This document shows, in pieces, positions 15,804 through 25,139 of a DNA stretch of 64,000 bases. The notes under the pieces are model-generated. The model was not told where the DNA came from. It saw only the letters and a list, made by a program, of their open reading frames with translations, and did not search any database. A program made the position numbers and the translations under genes. How positions within the stretch are numbered: the stretch's first letter is position 1; every line of letters begins with the position of its first letter. The DNA comes from Kineosporia succinea (lineage in GTDB: Bacteria; Actinomycetota; Actinomycetes; Actinomycetales; Kineosporiaceae): NCBI RefSeq assembly GCF_030811555.1, contig NZ_JAUSQZ010000001.1, positions 2,601,241 to 2,665,240 on the forward strand. The letters run 5' to 3'.

Positions 15804-17288
15804 TCACCCGCTCTGATCAGCGATCCCGATGCTCCGGTAGCGCGCCAGACGGGTCGCCGGGCGGTCGGTGGTGCCGATCGCGGCGCGCAGCTCGCGCTGG
15901 AGTGCCGCCCCGATCCGCCGCAGGAAGACCTCAGCGTCCTCGTCCGCGTACTCCGGCACCACCACGTCGACGATCCCGTCGTGCAGCAGGTCACGGGCAC
16001 GGACGCGCTGGGCCCCGGCGATCTCGGCGGCGCGGGTGGGCGTGCGGTACAGAATCTCCGAGGCCCCCTCGGGCGGCAGCGGCGAGACCCAGCCGTTCTC
16101 GGCGGCGATCACCCGGTCGGCCGGGAGCAGGGCCAGAGCCATGCCACCCGCGCCCTGGCCGAGCAGCAGGCAGACCGTGGGCGCGGCCAGCATCGTGAGG
16201 TCGGCCAGGGAGCGGGCGATCTCGCCGGACAGGCCGCCCTCCTCCGCCTCCCGCGACAGCGCGGCCCCGGCGGTGTCGACGATCGAGACCAGCGGCAGGC
16301 CGAGCTCGGCGGCCAGGCGCATGCCCCGCCGCGCCTCGCGCAGCCCGGCCGGGCCGATCGGCACCCCCGCGCCGGCCCGCCGGTCGTGTCCCAGCACCAC
16401 GCAGCCGGTGTCCCCGAACCGGGCCAGCGCCAGCAGCATCGCCGGGTCGGCCTCCCCCTCGCCGGTGCCGTTCAGCGGCACCACGCTGGTCGCGGCGACC
16501 TGCAGCAACTCCCGGGCCCCGGGCCGGCCGGGCGCCCGCGAGGCGGTGATCGAGTCCCAGGCCGGGCGGTCGGGCAGCTCCACCGGCTCCGGGGCGGGCC
16601 CGGGCTCCGGGCCGGGACGGCTGCCGATCACGTCGAGCGTGTCGATCACCAGCGTGCGCAGCTCGTCCGGCCCGACCACGGCATCGATCAGGCCGTGCCG
16701 GAACAGGTTCTCCGCGGTCTGCACGTCGCGCGGGAACGGCTCCCCGTTGAGCGCCTCGAACACCCGGGGCCCGAGGAAACCGATCAGCGCCCCGGGCTCG
16801 GCCGCGCAGACGTGCCCGAGCATGCCCCACGAGGCCAGCACCCCGCCCATGGTCGGGTTCCGCAGGTAGACCAGGTACGGCAGACCCGCCGCCCGGTGCG
16901 CGGCGACCGCGGCCGAGATCTTGACCATCTGCAGGAAGGCGACCGTGCCCTCCTGCATCCGGGTGCCACCCGAGGCCGGGGAGGCGATCAGCGGCAGACC
17001 GCGCTCGCGGGCCCGGTCGGCGGCGGCCACGAAGCGCTCGGCGGTGGCCACCCCGATCGACCCGCCGAGGAAGGCGAAGTCCCCGATCACGAGCGCGACC
17101 GGACGCCCGGCCAGCGTCCCCTCGCCGGTGATGATCGACTCGTCCAGACCGCTGCGTTCCCGGGCGCGAGCGAGTGACGCGGCGTACTCTTCGCTTACCG
17201 GTGCGTAGCGTTGGTGGTCGACCGGTGTGTCCCACGACCGCCAGCTTCCTGGGTCCAGAGTCCGCGCGATCAGGTCCCGGGCATTCAT
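15804..17288 (-). CDS. Acyl-CoA carboxylase carboxyltransferase, fused beta-alpha type
   Basis: One 494-residue chain carries two crotonase-fold carboxyltransferase halves. The N-terminal AccD-like half includes GSIGVATAERFVAAADRA, SGGTRMQEG and NPTMGGVLASWGMLGH. The C-terminal AccA-like half includes GLREARRGMRLAAELGLPLVSIVDTAGA and GQGAGGMALALLPADRV. The enzyme transfers CO2 from biotin to an acyl-CoA such as acetyl-CoA. The N-terminal zinc ribbon of classical AccD is absent. I start at the ATG giving MNARDLIAR. No biotin carboxylase is adjacent, so the holoenzyme partners lie elsewhere. Acyl-CoA preference cannot be read from the sequence. Confidence 0.85.
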   Translation of the reverse strand: MNARDLIARTLDPGSWRSWDTPVDHQRYAPVSEEYAASLARARERSGLDESIITGEGTLAGRPVALVIGDFAFLGGSIGVATAERFVAAADRARERGLPLIASPASGGTRMQEGTVAFLQMVKISAAVAAHRAAGLPYLVYLRNPTMGGVLASWGMLGHVCAAEPGALIGFLGPRVFEALNGEPFPRDVQTAENLFRHGLIDAVVGPDELRTLVIDTLDVIGSRPGPEPGPAPEPVELPDRPAWDSITASRAPGRPGARELLQVAATSVVPLNGTGEGEADPAMLLALARFGDTGCVVLGHDRRAGAGVPIGPAGLREARRGMRLAAELGLPLVSIVDTAGAALSREAEEGGLSGEIARSLADLTMLAAPTVCLLLGQGAGGMALALLPADRVIAAENGWVSPLPPEGASEILYRTPTRAAEIAGAQRVRARDLLHDGIVDVVVPEYADEDAEVFLRRIGAALQRELRAAIGTTDRPATRLARYRSIGIADQSG

Positions 17289-17309
17289 GCCACCAGTCTG
17301 CAGGCGCAC

Positions 17310-17723
17310 TGCACCGTGATCTATCCGGGTGAATGTGGCGAACGAAACGTATCCGGCGCTCGTTATGAGTTCTCGTCAGGAGTGTTCGGGTGCTGGAACG
17401 AGATTCGCCTCCCCGGGGCCGAACCGGGTTCAACGGCAGCACTTCCGGCCGGGATACAGAAAAATCAGCGAACCGATGCAACGCGGGCGGGGCGAACCAG
17501 CGTCTGCAGGCCGTTGCGCCCCGGCTTTCGGTGGCGTGACGGACATGTCCACGAGGAGCAACGATCCAGTTTCAGCATTAGCCCGACAGGCGGTAACTGT
17601 GCTGGACCTGTGCATCCGTCCGATACGGTCGAGTAAGAACTGCGTGCTTCCGGTCCGCCGGAGGCACCGGGACCATCCGGTCGGCGAGGGGCCGAGACCG
17701 GACCTACAGCAAGGGGTGGGGTA
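17310..17723. other. Upstream region of the lipoprotein gene
   Basis: About 415 bases between divergent genes. Open frames here are short, shift frame across low-bias sequence and are not supportable. GGGGTGGGG just before the lipoprotein GTG is a plausible ribosome site. I see no clear promoter, RNA or repeat. Confidence 0.5.
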
Positions 17724-18899
17724 GTGACCACGCGTTCCAAAGTCATGGCATTCGCGGGCTTCGGCCTGGCGGCCGCGGTCGGAATCAGCGGCTGCGGATC
17801 GAGTTCGGACTCGGCCGAGGGCGAGAGCGGCTCGGGCACCAGCGCCGGCACTCCGAAGGAGAAGGTCTCCGCCGCGTTCCAGAGCCTGAACAACTCCTCC
17901 AGCGCGGGCTTCACGCTCAAGCTGGACAGCTCCGCGGCTGACCTCGAGAAGATCAGCGCCGCGCAGGACTCGTCCGAGCAGATGGACGCGTCCGACAAGA
18001 AGACCATCGAGGAGATCCTCAAGGGCAAGGTCACGATGAACGTGACCGCTCCCGAGGGCAAGACGTTCGCCGACGCCGCCAAGGCGCAGGCCTCCGCGTC
18101 GTCCGAAGACCTCCTCAAAGACCCGGCCGCCTTCGAGGCCGCGCTGAAGAACTCCGGTTCCGTGGCCACGTCGGTCGTGTACGAAGACGCCGGCCTGGTC
18201 GAGTTCGTCAGCAAGGACGGCGTGTTCTACCTGCGCGCCGACGCCGACAAGATCGCCACCCTGTCCGGGCAGAACCTGAGCAGCGTCACCGGCTCGCTCG
18301 GCGCGCTCCCGCCGGTCATCGCCACGCCCGCCGAGAAGCTCCTCGGTGGCGAGTGGGTCTCCCTCGACCTGGTGAAGACCATGAACATCCTCGACAAGAA
18401 CGGTCTTCTCGACCAGCTGTCGCAGGAGCAGGGCACGGCCGCCAGCGCCGCTGCGGTCGACCCGGCCAAGGTGCAGAAGCTCGTCACCTCGCTGCAGGCC
18501 TCCTACGAGGCCGACTCGCAGGTCACCGAGGTCGACGGTGGCTACCAGGTGTCGGTGCCCTACGAGAAGACCGCCGACGCGATCAACGACGACCTGGTCG
18601 CCCTGGTCGGCGCCGACGAGGTGGCCGATCTCCGCAAGGAGCTCAAGGAAGCCCCGAACGAGAACCTGACCTTCACGGTCCGGGTCGACGGCGACAAGCT
18701 CTCGGGCATCAACATCGACCTGAAGCAGTTCCTGAAGAAGCCGGTCGAAGACGCCACCTTCGCGATCGACCTGGCCGTCGACGCCGAGTCCAGCGAGGTC
18801 CAGGTGCCCAGCGGCGCCACGGCCGTCGACATCGAGGGTCTGTTCAACCTCATCCCGGCCGACAGCCTGGCCGGTCTGACCAGCGGCTCCGGTCTCTGA
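17724..18899 (+). CDS. Secreted lipoprotein of unknown function
   Basis: The N-terminus is a lipoprotein signal (basic start, hydrophobic FAGFGLAAAVGI, lipobox ISGC), so the mature protein is lipid-anchored at Cys near residue 25 and starts with a Ser/Gly linker. The remaining ~360 residues are soluble, Lys/Glu/Ser-rich and include LKLDSSAADLEKIS and a late DVEVPSG-like strand region. The overall character recalls the LppX/LprG-like lipoproteins of actinobacteria, but I see no motif that fixes this. The GTG start follows a purine-rich ribosome site. It stands alone with its own long upstream region. Confidence 0.8.
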   Translation: MTTRSKVMAFAGFGLAAAVGISGCGSSSDSAEGESGSGTSAGTPKEKVSAAFQSLNNSSSAGFTLKLDSSAADLEKISAAQDSSEQMDASDKKTIEEILKGKVTMNVTAPEGKTFADAAKAQASASSEDLLKDPAAFEAALKNSGSVATSVVYEDAGLVEFVSKDGVFYLRADADKIATLSGQNLSSVTGSLGALPPVIATPAEKLLGGEWVSLDLVKTMNILDKNGLLDQLSQEQGTAASAAAVDPAKVQKLVTSLQASYEADSQVTEVDGGYQVSVPYEKTADAINDDLVALVGADEVADLRKELKEAPNENLTFTVRVDGDKLSGINIDLKQFLKKPVEDATFAIDLAVDAESSEVQVPSGATAVDIEGLFNLIPADSLAGLTSGSGL

Positions 18900-18999
18900 T
18901 CAGCTGAACTGAACGCACGCTGGGCCGGAACCCTCAGGGGTTCCGGCCCGGCGGTGTTTTGGTCCCGGCGGTGTTTTGGTCCCGGTGGTGTTTGCGGTT

Positions 19000-19227
19000 T
19001 CAGAGGGGATGCCGGTCGGCGAAGTCGACCAGGAACACCCAGAGCCCGATGATCTCCCCGCACACCGCCACCAGCGCCACCATGGTCTGGACGGCGCGGT
19101 TCTGGCCGGGCAGCAGCACCCGGGCGAGCTTGCGGTTGAACTTCCAGAGCTTGTCCCAGAGCCAGTTCACCAGGTCGACGAAGACGAAGAACGTGTCCCG
19201 CACGAGCCGGCCGGTCGCGTCAATCAT
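19000..19227 (-). CDS. Small membrane protein of unknown function
   Basis: A 75-residue protein with an aromatic, amphipathic N-terminal helix (RDTFFVFVDLVNWLWDKLW), a basic stretch and one membrane helix (MVALVAVCGEIIGLWVFLVDF). I start at the ATG giving MIDATGRLV because GAGGA lies at the right distance upstream; the open frame reaches 39 codons further without such a site. It is convergent with the lipoprotein gene and divergent from the ARMT1-like gene. Not recognised as any named family. Confidence 0.65.
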   Translation of the reverse strand: MIDATGRLVRDTFFVFVDLVNWLWDKLWKFNRKLARVLLPGQNRAVQTMVALVAVCGEIIGLWVFLVDFADRHPL

Positions 19228-19497
19228 GGAAGTCCTCTTCCTGCCCACGTCGGTGCTCACCGCAGCTCCTTCCGGTCGCTCACCAGGTGACTCATTCTGG
19301 GCACCGGTCGGTGGCGGCCGGGATGCACCGGCACTGTCGGGCAACTGCGTGATGGTGGACGTGGTGGTGGCGGGGAGCGCCCGGGATCAGTTCGGGTGCC
19401 GGTCGGCGGGAGCGGGTGTGCGCCATGCGGCCATTGTCGCAATCCACCGTTTCATACCGAAGGGCTGACGCGAGTGCGTTCCTGAGAGGCTGGTCCC

Positions 19498-20682
19498 ATG
19501 GATCTGGAACGGCTGACCGCACCCGGCGACCCGAGCCTCACCGCTCCCGTGATCACCTCGACCGACGGGTTTCCGCGCAGCGTGCTGCGGGATCGCCATC
19601 CGGAACTGCTGGCCCGGGTGCTCGACGGCGTGCCGTACCCGCCGGAGATCCGGCTGGCCGTGAACGGGCTGCTCCACGAGATCGAGGGCCCGATCCTGCC
19701 GCTGTCCGACACCCATGGTGATGCGGCGCTGTGGGCCGAGTGGGCGGCGCCCTACCTGGGGCGCAGCTGGTACGAGGTGCCGTTCCTGTGGGCCGAGAAC
19801 TACTTCTACCGCAAGCTGCTCGCGGCCACCGGCTGGTTCGGGCCCGGCCCCTGGCAGGCTGTGGACCCGTTCGGCCCGCAGAAAGACGCCGAGCTGGCGG
19901 GAGACGCGGTGGGCGCCGAACTGGAGGCGCTGGCCGCCCTGGGGGAGCTGGCCGGGGAGGAGCGGCTCGACTCGCTCGTGCTCTCCGCGCTCTGGGGCAA
20001 CCGGGCCGACCTCGGGTTCGCGCTGCAGCGACCGGGGGCTGACGGCCGGGCCCGCACGGCCCTGCTCGTCGACGACCGGGCCGCCCTCTTCCCGCTGCTG
20101 ACCGATGCCGACCGGATCGTCCTGATCACGGATAATGTCGGGCGCGAGCTGCTGCCCGATTTGGTGCTGGCTGACACGCTTTTGGTGGGCCGATCAGGCG
20201 TTACTGCTTGGTTGCACGTGAAACCGAGCCCATACTTCACCTCCGACGCGATGCCCATCGACGTGCTCAAGACCGTGCAGCGGCTGGTCGACGGACCGCC
20301 CGCCGCATCCGAACTGGGCCTGAGGCTGCGGCAATTCCTGTCCGAGGGCCGTCTGAACATCGTGACGCACCCGTTCTACGTCGCGCCGCTCACCTACCCC
20401 CAGGCCCCGGCGGATCTCGTGAAGCATTACGCCGAGGCCGATCTCACGGTGCTCAAGGGAGACCTCAACTACCGCAGGCTCATCGGCGACGCGGAATGGC
20501 CGGCTACGACCCCGTTCGAGGCGGTGACGGGTTACTGGCCCGGTCACGTCGCGGCCCTGCGCACTCTGAAGTCGGACGTGCTGGTCGGGTTGGACGCCTC
20601 CCGGCTCACGGAGCTGGACGCGTCGGGGGAGAAGTGGCGCACGAGCGGTGATTACGCGGTGATCCAGGTGCGTCAGGCCTGA
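19498..20682 (+). CDS. ARMT1-like (DUF89) metal-dependent phosphatase family protein
   Basis: A 394-residue soluble protein with the DUF89 damage-control phosphatase layout. The helical N-terminal part has LPLSDTHGDAALWAEWAAPYLGRSWYEVPFLWAENYFYRKLL. The core has the metal-site motif ITDNVGRELLPDLVLAD, followed by WLHVKPSPYFTSDAM and the DLTVLKGDLNYRRLIGD segment near the end. Family members hydrolyse reactive or damaged phospho-metabolites using Mn or Ni; the eukaryotic ARMT1 relatives are annotated as protein-glutamate methyltransferases. The in vivo substrate is unknown. Its 3' end overlaps the convergent regulator gene by ten bases. Confidence 0.85.
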   Translation: MDLERLTAPGDPSLTAPVITSTDGFPRSVLRDRHPELLARVLDGVPYPPEIRLAVNGLLHEIEGPILPLSDTHGDAALWAEWAAPYLGRSWYEVPFLWAENYFYRKLLAATGWFGPGPWQAVDPFGPQKDAELAGDAVGAELEALAALGELAGEERLDSLVLSALWGNRADLGFALQRPGADGRARTALLVDDRAALFPLLTDADRIVLITDNVGRELLPDLVLADTLLVGRSGVTAWLHVKPSPYFTSDAMPIDVLKTVQRLVDGPPAASELGLRLRQFLSEGRLNIVTHPFYVAPLTYPQAPADLVKHYAEADLTVLKGDLNYRRLIGDAEWPATTPFEAVTGYWPGHVAALRTLKSDVLVGLDASRLTELDASGEKWRTSGDYAVIQVRQA

Positions 20683-21509
20683 ATCGTCTGCAGGCCGATC
20701 ACGCGGAGGAGCGCCAGTTTGCCGGCGGCCTCGCTGCCGGGTGCCGCGGTCATCACCACGATGATCAGGTCGCCCGGCCCGCCCGTGAGCACGTCGCAGT
20801 CCAGTTCGAGGTCGCCCACCTGGGGATGATGCACGGTCTTGCGACTGACGCGCAGTTCGGTGACGGAAGCTTCGGCCCAGCGCCGCCGGAACTCCTCCGA
20901 CGCCCGGGTGAGCTCTTCGATCAGGTCGGTGACCTCGGGGTCGTCCGGGTACCGGCCGGCCACGGTGCGCAGGTGCCCGACCAGGTCGCGAGCGAACGCC
21001 TCCTCGAGCTCGGGCGAGTGCGTGACCGTGCGGTCGGGGGCTCCCGCGTAGTAGCGCCAGATCATGTTGCGGGCGAACCCCGACCGGGCTGACGGGTCCC
21101 CGAACAGCCCGGCCCAGGCCGGGTTCCAGTGGACGAGCTCGTAGGCGGCGGTGTGGACACCCACCGGGACGTCGCCCAGGCGGTCGACGATGCGTTGCAC
21201 ACCGGGAGACAGGTGCCGGGGCACCCGGCCGCGGCTGGGCAGCGGGGCTCCGGCGGCCCGGAACAGGTGATCACGTTCGTGGTCGTCGAGGCGCAGCGCC
21301 CGGGCGAGGGCGCTGAGCAGCTGTGCGGAGGGGTGACGGGCCCGGCCCTGCTCGAGGCGGACGACGTAGTCGACGCTCACCCCGGCCAGGAGAGCCAGCT
21401 CCTCCCGGCGCAGCCCGGAGGCACGGCGGTTGAGGCCGGCGGGCAGGCCGACCTGCTCGGGGGTCACCCGGTCCCGCCAGGCCCGCAGAACCTGCGCGAA
21501 CTCGTCCAT
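20673..21509 (-). CDS. XRE-family regulator with MmyB-like ligand domain
   Basis: The N-terminal third is an HTH-XRE domain (EFAQVLRAWRDRVTPEQVGL, then LRREELALLAGVSVDYVVRLEQGR). The rest is the MmyB-like/PAS-related ligand domain found in many actinobacterial repressors (the YELVHWNPAWAGLFGD and RNMIWRYYAG segments). Such proteins are usually encoded divergent from the short-chain dehydrogenase they control, and that is the layout here: an SDR gene reads away from it about 100 bases upstream. Ligand unknown. Confidence 0.9.
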   Translation of the reverse strand: MDEFAQVLRAWRDRVTPEQVGLPAGLNRRASGLRREELALLAGVSVDYVVRLEQGRARHPSAQLLSALARALRLDDHERDHLFRAAGAPLPSRGRVPRHLSPGVQRIVDRLGDVPVGVHTAAYELVHWNPAWAGLFGDPSARSGFARNMIWRYYAGAPDRTVTHSPELEEAFARDLVGHLRTVAGRYPDDPEVTDLIEELTRASEEFRRRWAEASVTELRVSRKTVHHPQVGDLELDCDVLTGGPGDLIIVVMTAAPGSEAAGKLALLRVIGLQTIQA

Positions 21510-21610
21510 GACTCCATGGTGCCCGTGGTCGGGCCGGTCCGGGTGGTACTGCCAGACCCACCGTCAGGGGGTGCCTGGTGGTGAGACGGCCCGCGTCCCA
21601 CATTCTCTGC

Positions 21611-22291
21611 ATGACCACAACACTGGTGACCGGTGCCAACCGGAGTCTCGGCCTCGAGACCGCCCGCCGTCTGGTGGCCGCGGGCCACACCGTCTACGCC
21701 GGGATGCGTGACCTGGCCTCGGGAGCCGATGCCCGTGAGGCCGGGGCGATCCCGATCCAGCTCGACGTGACCGACCCCGCGAGCGTGGCCGCCGCCCTGG
21801 CCGCGCTGCCCGCGCTCGACGTGCTCGTGAACAACGCCGGGATCCTGGGAACCTCGTTCGGGGTGGACGATCTCGACGTCGACGCGCTCGTGCCGGTGTT
21901 CGACGTGAACGTGGCCGGTATCGTGCGCGTCACCCAGGCCGCACTGCCCCTGCTGCGCGGCTCGGTGAACCCGGTGATCGTGAACGTGGCTTCGACCGTG
22001 GGCTGGCCACGCAGTCTGCGGGACCCGGACGACGTCTGCTTCCACGTGCCCGGAATCCCCTACGCCGCCTCGAAAGCCGCGGTGATCGCGCTGACCGTGC
22101 AGTACGCCAAGGGGCTGCCCGAATTCCGGGTCAACGCCTCGGATCCCGGCTACACCGCCACGGAGTTCAACGGGTTCAGCGGGCCGCAGACGATGCTCGA
22201 GGGCACGGACGCGACGGTGGCGCTGGCCCTGATCGACAAGGACGGCCCCAGCGGCGAGTTTCACGACCGGAACGGGGCGATCACCTACTAG
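21611..22291 (+). CDS. SDR-family NAD(P)-dependent oxidoreductase
   Basis: A classical short-chain dehydrogenase of 226 residues. It has the nucleotide-binding TGANRSLGLETAR motif, the LVNNAGI motif, a Ser in NVASTVGW and the catalytic YAASK with Tyr and Lys four apart. I start at the ATG giving MTTTLVTGANR, the expected distance from the Rossmann motif. It diverges from an MmyB-like regulator that probably represses it. Substrate not predictable. Confidence 0.93.
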   Translation: MTTTLVTGANRSLGLETARRLVAAGHTVYAGMRDLASGADAREAGAIPIQLDVTDPASVAAALAALPALDVLVNNAGILGTSFGVDDLDVDALVPVFDVNVAGIVRVTQAALPLLRGSVNPVIVNVASTVGWPRSLRDPDDVCFHVPGIPYAASKAAVIALTVQYAKGLPEFRVNASDPGYTATEFNGFSGPQTMLEGTDATVALALIDKDGPSGEFHDRNGAITY

Positions 22292-22446
22292 GGCCTGTCT
22301 CTGGGCCTCCTGCGGGGCGTTCGTGACGCCGTTGTGGACAAGAATGAACGCGACGCTGGACGGCACTCGGGCCGAACTGCTCAGGCTGCGTCAATGGCCG
22401 GGGGCTCCTGGCTCCTGGTCCGGTGGCCATCGGGATCGGCGAAATC

Positions 22447-22490
22447 GAAACCGTTGCTTTCGATTATCGATAATCGAAAGCAACGGTTTC
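22447..22490. repeat. 44-bp perfect palindrome, family copy 1
   Basis: A perfect 44-bp palindrome with inner half-arm GCTTTCGATTAT and outer arm GAAACCGTT. A second 44-bp palindrome with the same inner half-arm but different outer arm lies at 43239-43282. It may also serve as terminator for the convergent SDR and response-regulator genes. Confidence 0.85.
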
Positions 22491-22530
22491 CACCGCACCG
22501 CCCACGTGGCTGGAGCTCCGGCGTCTCCCC

Positions 22531-22607
22531 GGACCCCGCGAGGACCCCGCGAGGACCCCGCGAGGACCCCGCGAGGACCCCGCGAGGACCCCGCGAGGAC
22601 CCCGCGA
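22531..22607. repeat. 11-bp tandem repeat, seven exact copies
   Basis: GGACCCCGCGA is repeated seven times without a mismatch, ending nine bases before the response-regulator stop codon. The unit is not a multiple of three and the array is outside coding sequence. Confidence 0.95.
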
Positions 22608-22615
22608 GTCGCGGG

Positions 22616-23308
22616 TCAGGGGGCGCCGCGCCAGCGGTACTCGATCTCCGGTCGGCCGGCTCCGCCGTACCGGGATCCCCGGGCCGCGAGGCCGGTCTCG
22701 ACCAGGTACTCCAGGTATCGGCGCACCCCGACCCGCGACATCCCCACCGCCTCGGCCGCGCCCAGCGCCGTCAGCGCGTTCTCGGATGCACGCAGCGTCC
22801 CGATCACCCGTTCCAGGGACTCCGGGCTCATGCCCTTCGGGAGCTGCTGGTCGGTCGAACCGCCACGCAGGTCACCGAGCAGGCGGTCCACCGAGCGCTG
22901 GTCGATCTCACCGCCCGACGCCGAGGCCTGGTTCACCTGCTGCCGGAACTCGGCGTAGCTGGTCAGGCGGTCCCGCAGCGTCGCGAAGGTGAAGGGCTTG
23001 AGCAGGTACTGGGCCACGCCGTTGGCGACGGCACCTCGCACGATCGTCAGGTCACGCGCCGAGGTGACCGCGATGACGTCGGCCTCCACGCCCCGCGCCC
23101 GCATGATCCGGTGCACCTCCAAGCCGTGCAGGTCGGGCAGGTTCATGTCCAGCAGCACGAGATCGACCTGCTGGTGCGTCACCTCGTGCAGCGCGGCGGC
23201 CCCGGTGCGGGCCACACCGACCACCGTGAACTGGGGCAACCGGCGCACGTACTCGGCGTGCGCGCGGGCGGCCAGCTCGTCGTCCTCGACTACCAGCGTG
23301 CGGATCAC
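22616..23308 (-). CDS. Response regulator, CitB/DcuR family
   Basis: The receiver domain occupies residues 1-120 with acidic pocket EDD near residue 8, phospho-acceptor Asp54 in LLDMNLPD, and the later TSAR and KPF (Thr and Lys) switch residues. The C-terminal ~100 residues hold a winged-helix-like DNA-binding domain (LTALGAAEAVGMSRVGVRRYLEYLVETGL) typical of CitB/DcuR regulators. Its start overlaps the histidine kinase stop by four bases. With the divergent dicarboxylate symporter it probably forms a C4-dicarboxylate sensing unit. Confidence 0.92.
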   Translation of the reverse strand: MIRTLVVEDDELAARAHAEYVRRLPQFTVVGVARTGAAALHEVTHQQVDLVLLDMNLPDLHGLEVHRIMRARGVEADVIAVTSARDLTIVRGAVANGVAQYLLKPFTFATLRDRLTSYAEFRQQVNQASASGGEIDQRSVDRLLGDLRGGSTDQQLPKGMSPESLERVIGTLRASENALTALGAAEAVGMSRVGVRRYLEYLVETGLAARGSRYGGAGRPEIEYRWRGAP

Positions 23309-25014
23309 AGCGGAAACCTGACCTCGAAAACCGTTTCGGAAAGCGACTCGTCGCGGTGCAGCGCGATCGTGCCGTGGTTCCGTTCGACCGACTGCCGCAC
23401 CAGCGCCAGGCCCAGCCCGCGCCCCGACCCCGTCTTCACCGCGGTGCCGTTCAGGCCGAACTTCGCCCCGGACGCGTCCACCTGCTTCGTCGACCAGCCG
23501 CGTTCGAAGATCAGCTCCGGATCGGCCACTGGCGGACCGGAATTGCCCACGCGAAGCCGCAGTTCGGAGCCGCCGGGGGTGCCGGGACCCCCGGAGTCCG
23601 AGCCCGACGCCGGGGGGACCTCCCCAGGCCGAAGGGCCAGGGGGACCGCCGTTGAATGCACGTAGGCCTCGACCGACACCCGGCGCTCCTCGGGCGCCCC
23701 CGTCAGCGTCGCCTCGAAGGCGTTGTCGATCAGGTTGCCCAGCACCGTGAGCAGGTCACGCGACGGGAGGACGCCGTCGGGCACCTCGAGATCTCCGGGG
23801 AACTCCAGCCGGATACCCCGTTCGGCCGCCTCCGCGGCCTTGCCCAGCAGCAGCGCCGCCACCACCGGCTCCTGGGCCTGGCTGATCACCCGGTCGGTGA
23901 GCTCCTGCACCCCGGCCAGCTCGGACGTGGCGAACTCGAGCGCCCGGTCGGTCTCGCCGAGCTCGATCATGGTGATCACCGAGTGCAGCCGGTTCGCGGA
24001 CTCGTGGGCCTGCGACCGCAGCGACTCGGTCAGGCTCTTGGTCTGGCTCAGCTCGTCGGACAGCGCGACCAGGTCGGTGTGGTCGCGCAGGGTCACGACG
24101 CTGCCGAGCACGCGTCCGTTCCACCGCGCCGGGGACTGACTGACCACCAGCACACCCTCGCGGGTCAGCTGCAGTTCGTCGACCTGGGTGCCGCCGCGCT
24201 GCAGGGCCTCCATCAGACCGGCCGGCAACGGCAGGTCGGCCAGACGCTGCCCGATGACCGAGGCCGACAGCCCGAGCAGCCGCATCGCCTCGTCGTTCAT
24301 CAGCTGCACCCGCCCGGCCGGGTCGATGATCAGCAGCCCCTCACGCACGGCGTGCAGCACGCCCTCGTAGAACTCGAACATCCGGGTCAGCTCGGCCTGC
24401 CCCATACCCAGCGTCTGCCGCTCGAGGCGCCGGCCGAGGCCGTAGGCCGTGCCCGCGCCGGCCAGCAGCACCACGGCCCCGGCGATGAACAGAGGCGGCA
24501 GCTGCTCCTTCGTCAGTTCACCGACGTTGTCGATCGTGACGCCCACGGCGACCAGCGCGATCACTCGCCCCGACGCGTCCTCGATCGGTGCCACTGCCCT
24601 GACCGAGGGGCCGAGGGTGCCCGTGTAGGTCTCGGTGAAGGCGTGACCGGCGCGGGCCTGATCGGTGTGGCCGAGGAACTGCTTGCCGATGAGGGACGCG
24701 TTGGTGTGGGTGTAGCGGATGCCGCCGGGTGTCATGACGGTGATGAAGTCGGTGTTCGTGGCCTGCCGCAGGCGTTCGGTGTAGGGCTGCAGACGGGCCG
24801 ACGGGTCGTCGGTCTCCAGCGCCGCGTGCACGCTGGGCTCGATCGAGATGGTCTGCGCGAGGGCGAGCATCTCGTGCGCGGTGGCGTCGCGAACCTGGTC
24901 GTGGGTCTGGATGTAGGCCGCGACCACGGTCGATCCGACCAGCAGCACGACGGCGGCCACGACCAGGCCGAAGGCCTGACGGGCCACGCTCCAGTGCCGG
25001 GGGTCCATAGCCAC
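23305..25014 (-). CDS. Sensor histidine kinase, CitA/DcuS family
   Basis: A 569-residue membrane sensor. It has a first membrane helix (FGLVVAAVVLLVGSTVVAAYI), a periplasmic Cache/PDC sensor of about 130 residues (with FITVMTPGGIRYTHTNASLIGK), a second helix near residue 180, and a cytoplasmic PAS domain. A CitA-type kinase core follows, with the phospho-acceptor His in RSQAHESANRLHSV and the ATPase N and G boxes (NLIDNAFEA, GRGLGLALV). This is the architecture of citrate/C4-dicarboxylate sensors. It diverges from the dctA-type gene 125 bases away. The ligand is inferred from that neighbour only. Confidence 0.92.
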   Translation of the reverse strand: MAMDPRHWSVARQAFGLVVAAVVLLVGSTVVAAYIQTHDQVRDATAHEMLALAQTISIEPSVHAALETDDPSARLQPYTERLRQATNTDFITVMTPGGIRYTHTNASLIGKQFLGHTDQARAGHAFTETYTGTLGPSVRAVAPIEDASGRVIALVAVGVTIDNVGELTKEQLPPLFIAGAVVLLAGAGTAYGLGRRLERQTLGMGQAELTRMFEFYEGVLHAVREGLLIIDPAGRVQLMNDEAMRLLGLSASVIGQRLADLPLPAGLMEALQRGGTQVDELQLTREGVLVVSQSPARWNGRVLGSVVTLRDHTDLVALSDELSQTKSLTESLRSQAHESANRLHSVITMIELGETDRALEFATSELAGVQELTDRVISQAQEPVVAALLLGKAAEAAERGIRLEFPGDLEVPDGVLPSRDLLTVLGNLIDNAFEATLTGAPEERRVSVEAYVHSTAVPLALRPGEVPPASGSDSGGPGTPGGSELRLRVGNSGPPVADPELIFERGWSTKQVDASGAKFGLNGTAVKTGSGRGLGLALVRQSVERNHGTIALHRDESLSETVFEVRFPL

Positions 25015-25139
25015 AGTCTGCCGATCCCATTCGCTAACTCAATGAACGAAAGCGCGACCAGCGCTCGAAGGACGGGCAACCTGCCGCTAGTGGCGTAGTT
25101 CACAGCACGACACCTCATTCGATGACGCAGGAGGCGGCC

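Larger units (their letters stand above)
22292..22615. other. Intergenic region with palindrome and tandem repeat
   Basis: About 320 bases between convergent genes hold no gene. They contain a 44-bp perfect palindrome at 22447-22490 and seven exact copies of an 11-base unit at 22531-22607, both listed separately. Confidence 0.8.

Noticed and set aside
17310-17723. Plus-strand frames before the lipoprotein gene
   Set aside because: Short, with rare-codon runs and no ribosome site; they look like chance frames in an untranslated leader.
22531-22607. CRISPR-like array
   Set aside because: The repeats are direct and contiguous without spacers, and only 11 bases long, so this is a simple tandem repeat. 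The same applies to 43321-43510.
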